Below, piece by piece: positions 12,668 to 15,183 of a stretch of DNA of 15,183 nucleotides. The stretch's first letter is position 1, and every line of letters begins with the position of its first letter. Position numbers and translations under genes: made by a program. The stretch is taken from the NCBI GenBank assembly GCA_012522705.1, contig JAAYJY010000136.1:1-15183 (forward strand), in the 5' to 3' direction. This DNA is from Syntrophomonadaceae bacterium. Its GTDB lineage: Bacteria; Bacillota; Syntrophomonadia; Syntrophomonadales; Syntrophomonadaceae. The notes beneath the pieces are model-generated. The model ran no database searches, was not told the DNA's origin, and worked only from the letters and a program-made list of their open reading frames with translations.

Positions 12668-12930
12668 TAAACCGATGAGCAAGAGAAGTAGGTAGGGGAA
12701 GGTACCCCAGAGAGCCGCGGCGGGTGGGAATGCGGCATGCCGGAACATACTGAATGGACTTGCGAGGGCAGTCCGAAATCTCATGAGAGTAGGCGCTGAC
12801 GGGAACCCTGTCCGTTATCAGTAGGGTGCATATGATAGTATGCAAGACAAGTGGGCGATTTATCGTCAATTTGGGTGGTACCGCAGAAGTGTAGGCTTTT
12901 GTCCCAGTTATGGAGACAAAGGCTTTTTTT
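12668..12930 (+). promoter_or_regulatory. Tryptophan T-box riboswitch leader
   Basis: The full T-box plan is visible. Stem I base: GCAAG (12679-12683) pairs with CTTGC (12759-12763), flanked by GATGA and GA of the kink-turn. The specifier loop holds TGAA-TGG-A, with the codon TGG (Trp) at 12755-12757 one purine before the helix, the normal place. The AGAGAG and GGTGGGAA distal elements follow the usual pattern. The T-box core GGGTGGTACCGC is at 12873-12884, before the terminator. Uncharged tRNA-Trp should bind, stabilise the antiterminator and switch on trpBA. The variable base of the UGGN bulge is U, which would pair with G73 of bacterial tRNA-Trp only as a wobble. Confidence 0.9.
12893..12930 (+). 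terminator. T-box regulated terminator
   Basis: AGGCTTTTGTC (12893-12903) pairs with GACAAAGGCT (12915-12924), including G-T wobbles, closed by a CC/GG inner pair, and followed by a run of T to 12930. It is the attenuator of the T-box; the antiterminator using GGGTGGTACCGC must form instead for trpB to be transcribed. Confidence 0.85.
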
Positions 12931-12978
12931 ATTGGGCACGCACTTTATCGCCCATTACATCAAAAAGGAGCGCTAAAT

Positions 12979-14163
12979 ATGGCAAAAGGACGGTTTGGAA
13001 TCCATGGCGGCCAGTATATCCCCGAGACCCTTATGAATGCCATCATCGAGTTGGAAGAAGCCTATCATCGTTATAAGAACGATCCCGATTTCCAGGCCCA
13101 GTTGGACGGGCTGCTGAAAAACTACGCCGGCCGGCCTTCGGCTCTGTACTACGCGGAGAAGATGACCCGGGATCTGGGCGGGGCCAGGATCTATCTCAAA
13201 AGGGAGGACCTCAACCATACCGGGTCCCACAAGATCAACAACGTTCTGGGCCAGGTGCTGCTGGCTCAGAAGATGGGCAAGACCCGGGTCATCGCCGAAA
13301 CCGGCGCCGGTCAGCATGGAGTGGCCACGGCCACCGCGGCGGCCTTGCTGGACATGGAGTGCGATATCTATATGGGCCGGGAGGACACCGATCGCCAGGC
13401 CCTCAACGTTTACCGGATGGAGCTGTTGGGAGCCCGGGTGCATGAGGTCACCAGCGGCACGCAAACCCTGAAAGATGCGGTAAATGAGACCATGCGGGAA
13501 TGGAGCGCCCGGGTCCGGGATACCCATTATGTGCTGGGTTCGGTGATGGGGCCGCATCCGTTTCCCACCATGGTGCGGGATTTCCAAAGCATCATCGGCC
13601 GCGAGGTGCGGCAGCAGATACTGGAGGAGGAAGGCCGGTTGCCGGACGCCCTGCTGGCCTGTGTGGGCGGGGGCAGCAATGCCATGGGGCTGTTTTATGA
13701 TTTTATCGGTAACGCCGGGATCCGCCTGATCGGCTGTGAAGCGGCCGGGCAGGGGATCGACACCGACAAGCACGCCGCCACCATGACCACCGGAACGGTG
13801 GGGATATTCCATGGGATGAAATCGTATTTCTGTCAGAATGAGGAAGGTCAAATTGCCCCGGTCTATTCGATCTCCGCGGGGCTTGACTACCCGGGGATCG
13901 GCCCCGAGCATGCCCAGCTGGCTGACTCGGGCCGGGCGGAGTATGTTCCGGTCACCGACGAAGAGGCGGTGCAGGGATTCGAATACCTGTCCCGCACGGA
14001 AGGCATCATCCCGGCCATCGAAAGCGCCCATGCGATAGCCTATGCGCGCAAACTGGCGCCGGAGATGGGCCGGGACCAGATCGTGGTGGTAAATCTGTCC
14101 GGCCGCGGCGATAAGGATGTCGCCGCCATCGCACGCTATAGGAGGGTGGAAATATATGACTAG
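12979..14163 (+). CDS. trpB: Tryptophan synthase beta chain
   Basis: A 394-residue PLP enzyme joining indole and serine into tryptophan, the beta half of the alpha2beta2 synthase. HTGSHKINN contains the PLP Schiff-base Lys85, AETGAGQHG holds the catalytic Glu107, CVGGGSNAMG (228-237) binds the PLP phosphate, and LSGRGDKD lies near the C-terminus. Length and motifs fit the standard TrpB1 type. The start is ATG 12979 with AAAAAGGAG 8 nt upstream; the upstream in-frame ATG at 12910 lies inside the terminator and is rejected. The stop overlaps the trpA start by 8 nt, which points to translational coupling. It is controlled by the T-box just upstream. No trpEGDCF genes are seen in the window, so the pathway is split in this genome. 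Confidence 0.97.
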   Translation: MAKGRFGIHGGQYIPETLMNAIIELEEAYHRYKNDPDFQAQLDGLLKNYAGRPSALYYAEKMTRDLGGARIYLKREDLNHTGSHKINNVLGQVLLAQKMGKTRVIAETGAGQHGVATATAAALLDMECDIYMGREDTDRQALNVYRMELLGARVHEVTSGTQTLKDAVNETMREWSARVRDTHYVLGSVMGPHPFPTMVRDFQSIIGREVRQQILEEEGRLPDALLACVGGGSNAMGLFYDFIGNAGIRLIGCEAAGQGIDTDKHAATMTTGTVGIFHGMKSYFCQNEEGQIAPVYSISAGLDYPGIGPEHAQLADSGRAEYVPVTDEEAVQGFEYLSRTEGIIPAIESAHAIAYARKLAPEMGRDQIVVVNLSGRGDKDVAAIARYRRVEIYD

Positions 14164-14950
14164 GATAGAGCAGGCCTTCGCCGGTGGAAAAGCCTTTATC
14201 CCGTTTATCACCGCCGGTGACCCTGGTTTGGAAGTAACTGAACAACTGGTGCTCAAGATGGCGGAGGCGGGTGCGGACCTCATTGAGCTGGGCATCCCCT
14301 TTTCCGACCCGGTGGCGGAAGGGGTAGTCATCCAGCGGGCCGATGAGCGGGCCCTGGCCGCAGGTACCACCATCGACGGTGTATTTGCCATGGTGAGCCG
14401 GGTCCGGGCGACCTGCAGCGTCCCCCTGGCCTTCATGACCTATGTCAACCCGGTGTTCACCTACGGGGCCGGCCGCTTCCTGCAACGGTGCCATGAAACC
14501 GGCATCGACGCACTGATAGTGCCCGACCTGCCCTTTGAAGAGAAGGGAGAACTGCTGCCCTATTGCCAACAATACGGGGTCGAATTGATTTCCCTCATCG
14601 CGCCCACTTCCGGGGACCGCATCCGCATGATCGCCCGGGAGGCCCGGGGATTCATCTAATGTGTATCCTCGATGGGGGTGACCGGGGTGCGCCAGAATAT
14701 CAGCACCGAGGTGGGGGAGATGGTCAGACTGGTCAAGAAAACCCGGGATATTCCCTGCGCCATCGGTTTTGGCATATCCACGCCGGAGCAGGCGGCGGAA
14801 ATGGCGCGTCTGGCCGACGGGGTCATCGTGGGTAGTGCCATCGTAAAAATGGTGGAACGATATGGGACCGAGTGTGTGCCCCACGTGGCCGAATATGTGC
14901 GCAGCTTCAGGGAGGCCATGGGGTCAGGGATGTCGGTTCGGGATAACTGA
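14156..14950 (+). pseudogene. trpA: Tryptophan synthase alpha chain with in-frame TAA
   Basis: TrpA splits indole-3-glycerol phosphate and passes indole to TrpB. The ATG at 14156 overlaps the trpB stop by 8 nt and has AGGAGG upstream. Conserved parts: FIPFITAGDPG, the IELGIPFSDP motif with catalytic Glu44, AFMTYVNPVFTYG, and IVPDLPFEE. At codon 168 (14657-14659) a TAA interrupts EARGFI-stop-CVSSMGVTGVRQN. The frame then stays open to TGA 14950 with AIGFGISTPEQ and VGSAIVKMVE. The stop replaces the Tyr that aligns with Tyr175 of the enteric enzyme, one base away from TAT or TAC. Full length would be 264 codons, as normal. Codon 55 is Glu where the enteric enzyme has catalytic Asp60. I call it a pseudogene, but a sequencing error or readthrough is possible. 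Confidence 0.9.
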
Positions 14951-15041
14951 TAAAGTCGCTCCTTTCTAAAATCAGCTATGGTTTTGAAGTCGGGTCTGCC
15001 GTCCCCTTGATAGTCAGTTCGCGGATCGGCAACCCCTCCCC

Positions 15042-15183
15042 TCATACCCAGAACAGAGGGTATTTTCGATGAGGACTGACATTATTCAACAGCACCGCCA
15101 CCAATACGACCACCGCAGCAATCGGCCACCAGCTGGGATTCCCGAATTGAAGGGCAATAACCGCAGCCAGCGCTGACATTAGA
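15042..15183 (-). CDS. C-terminus of probable HPP-family membrane protein (partial)
   Basis: The last 46 residues of a gene that begins beyond the right edge. They contain LMSALAAVIALQFG, then WWPIAAVVVLVAVLLNNV (a transmembrane helix) and a short polar end HRKYPLFWV before TGA at 15044-15042. HPP-family integral membrane proteins end in a similar way, with a last helix followed by a YNN-like turn and an RYPxYW tail. The HPP signature itself would lie outside the window, so the family call is tentative. The gene is convergent with trpA. No clear terminator is seen in the 90-bp gap. Confidence 0.5.
   Translation of the reverse strand, partial: LMSALAAVIALQFGNPSWWPIAAVVVLVAVLLNNVSPHRKYPLFWV

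Noticed and set aside
12910..12978. Upstream in-frame ATG for trpB giving 23 extra residues
   Set aside because: It lies within the T-box terminator stem, has no ribosome binding site, and TrpB proteins start near the ATG at 12979, which has AAAAAGGAG 8 nt upstream.
12973..14436. Minus-strand open frame of 487 codons opposite trpB
   Set aside because: GC-rich coding DNA leaves the opposite strand open; trpB on the plus strand is certain.
14657..14659. Selenocysteine or pyrrolysine recoding of the trpA stop
   Set aside because: Those use TGA and TAG. The codon is TAA, and other genes' stops give no sign of reassignment.
1..15183. CRISPR array, insertion sequence or phage module
   Set aside because: No regularly spaced direct repeats, and no transposase, integrase or phage structural motif was seen on either strand.

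Overview
The window looks like a Gram-positive anaerobe of the Bacillota, most like the Peptococcaceae/Desulfotomaculales group. This is inferred, not proven. The reasons are GC-rich coding DNA with strong AGGAGG-type ribosome binding sites, TTG and GTG starts, a tryptophan T-box leader, a tandem DUF3231 protein, stand-alone Ig-like domain proteins and a compact histone-deacetylase-family protein. Genes are loosely packed and many are decayed, so this reads as accessory DNA ending in a conserved biosynthetic operon.

Layout. 1-560: end of an upstream unit (two terminator hairpins), then a gene-free leader. 567-1918: a complete tandem DUF3231 gene followed by the deleted, frameshifted remains of a paralog. 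1946-2278 (minus): remnant of a Mur ligase. 2782-3524: a small cytoplasmic-looking Ig-like protein with a D/R/W/H-rich insert, and a terminator. 3860-4740 (minus): an AT-richer MarR-ferredoxin operon with two near-perfect operators around its promoter. 4809-5215 (minus): frameshifted M23 peptidase. 5436-5989 (minus): a hypothetical protein, a decayed tRNA-Thr(CGT) and its terminator. 6490-7578 (minus): an XRE regulator fused to an M78 domain whose HExxH motif is lost. 7690-7956: a doubtful broken small gene. 8474-8951: a second Ig-like protein and its terminator. 9124-9873: a SAM methyltransferase. 9936-10336: two copies of a structured repeat. 10590-11339: HDAC-family amidohydrolase. 11463-11670: a second short repeat and a third structured repeat. 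11715-12470 (minus): hotdog thioesterase-like protein. 12622-14950: promoter, Trp T-box, trpB and trpA. 15042-15183 (minus): C-terminus of a probable HPP-family membrane protein.

The best understood unit is trpBA. An extended -10 promoter leads into a T-box with UGG specifier, a terminator, then trpB overlapping trpA. trpA carries one in-frame TAA where the family has the active-site tyrosine (Tyr175 of the enteric enzyme), with an otherwise intact frame on both sides.

The most novel-looking signal is a repeat present three times between 9966 and 11670. It has a GTCGCC-type hairpin followed by a GC-rich hairpin capped by a GAAA tetraloop and then a T-rich tract. One copy has an extended -10 promoter directly upstream, and another is interrupted by a different palindrome. 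I do not recognise it as a named RNA class. It could be a family of small RNAs or a mobile repeat.
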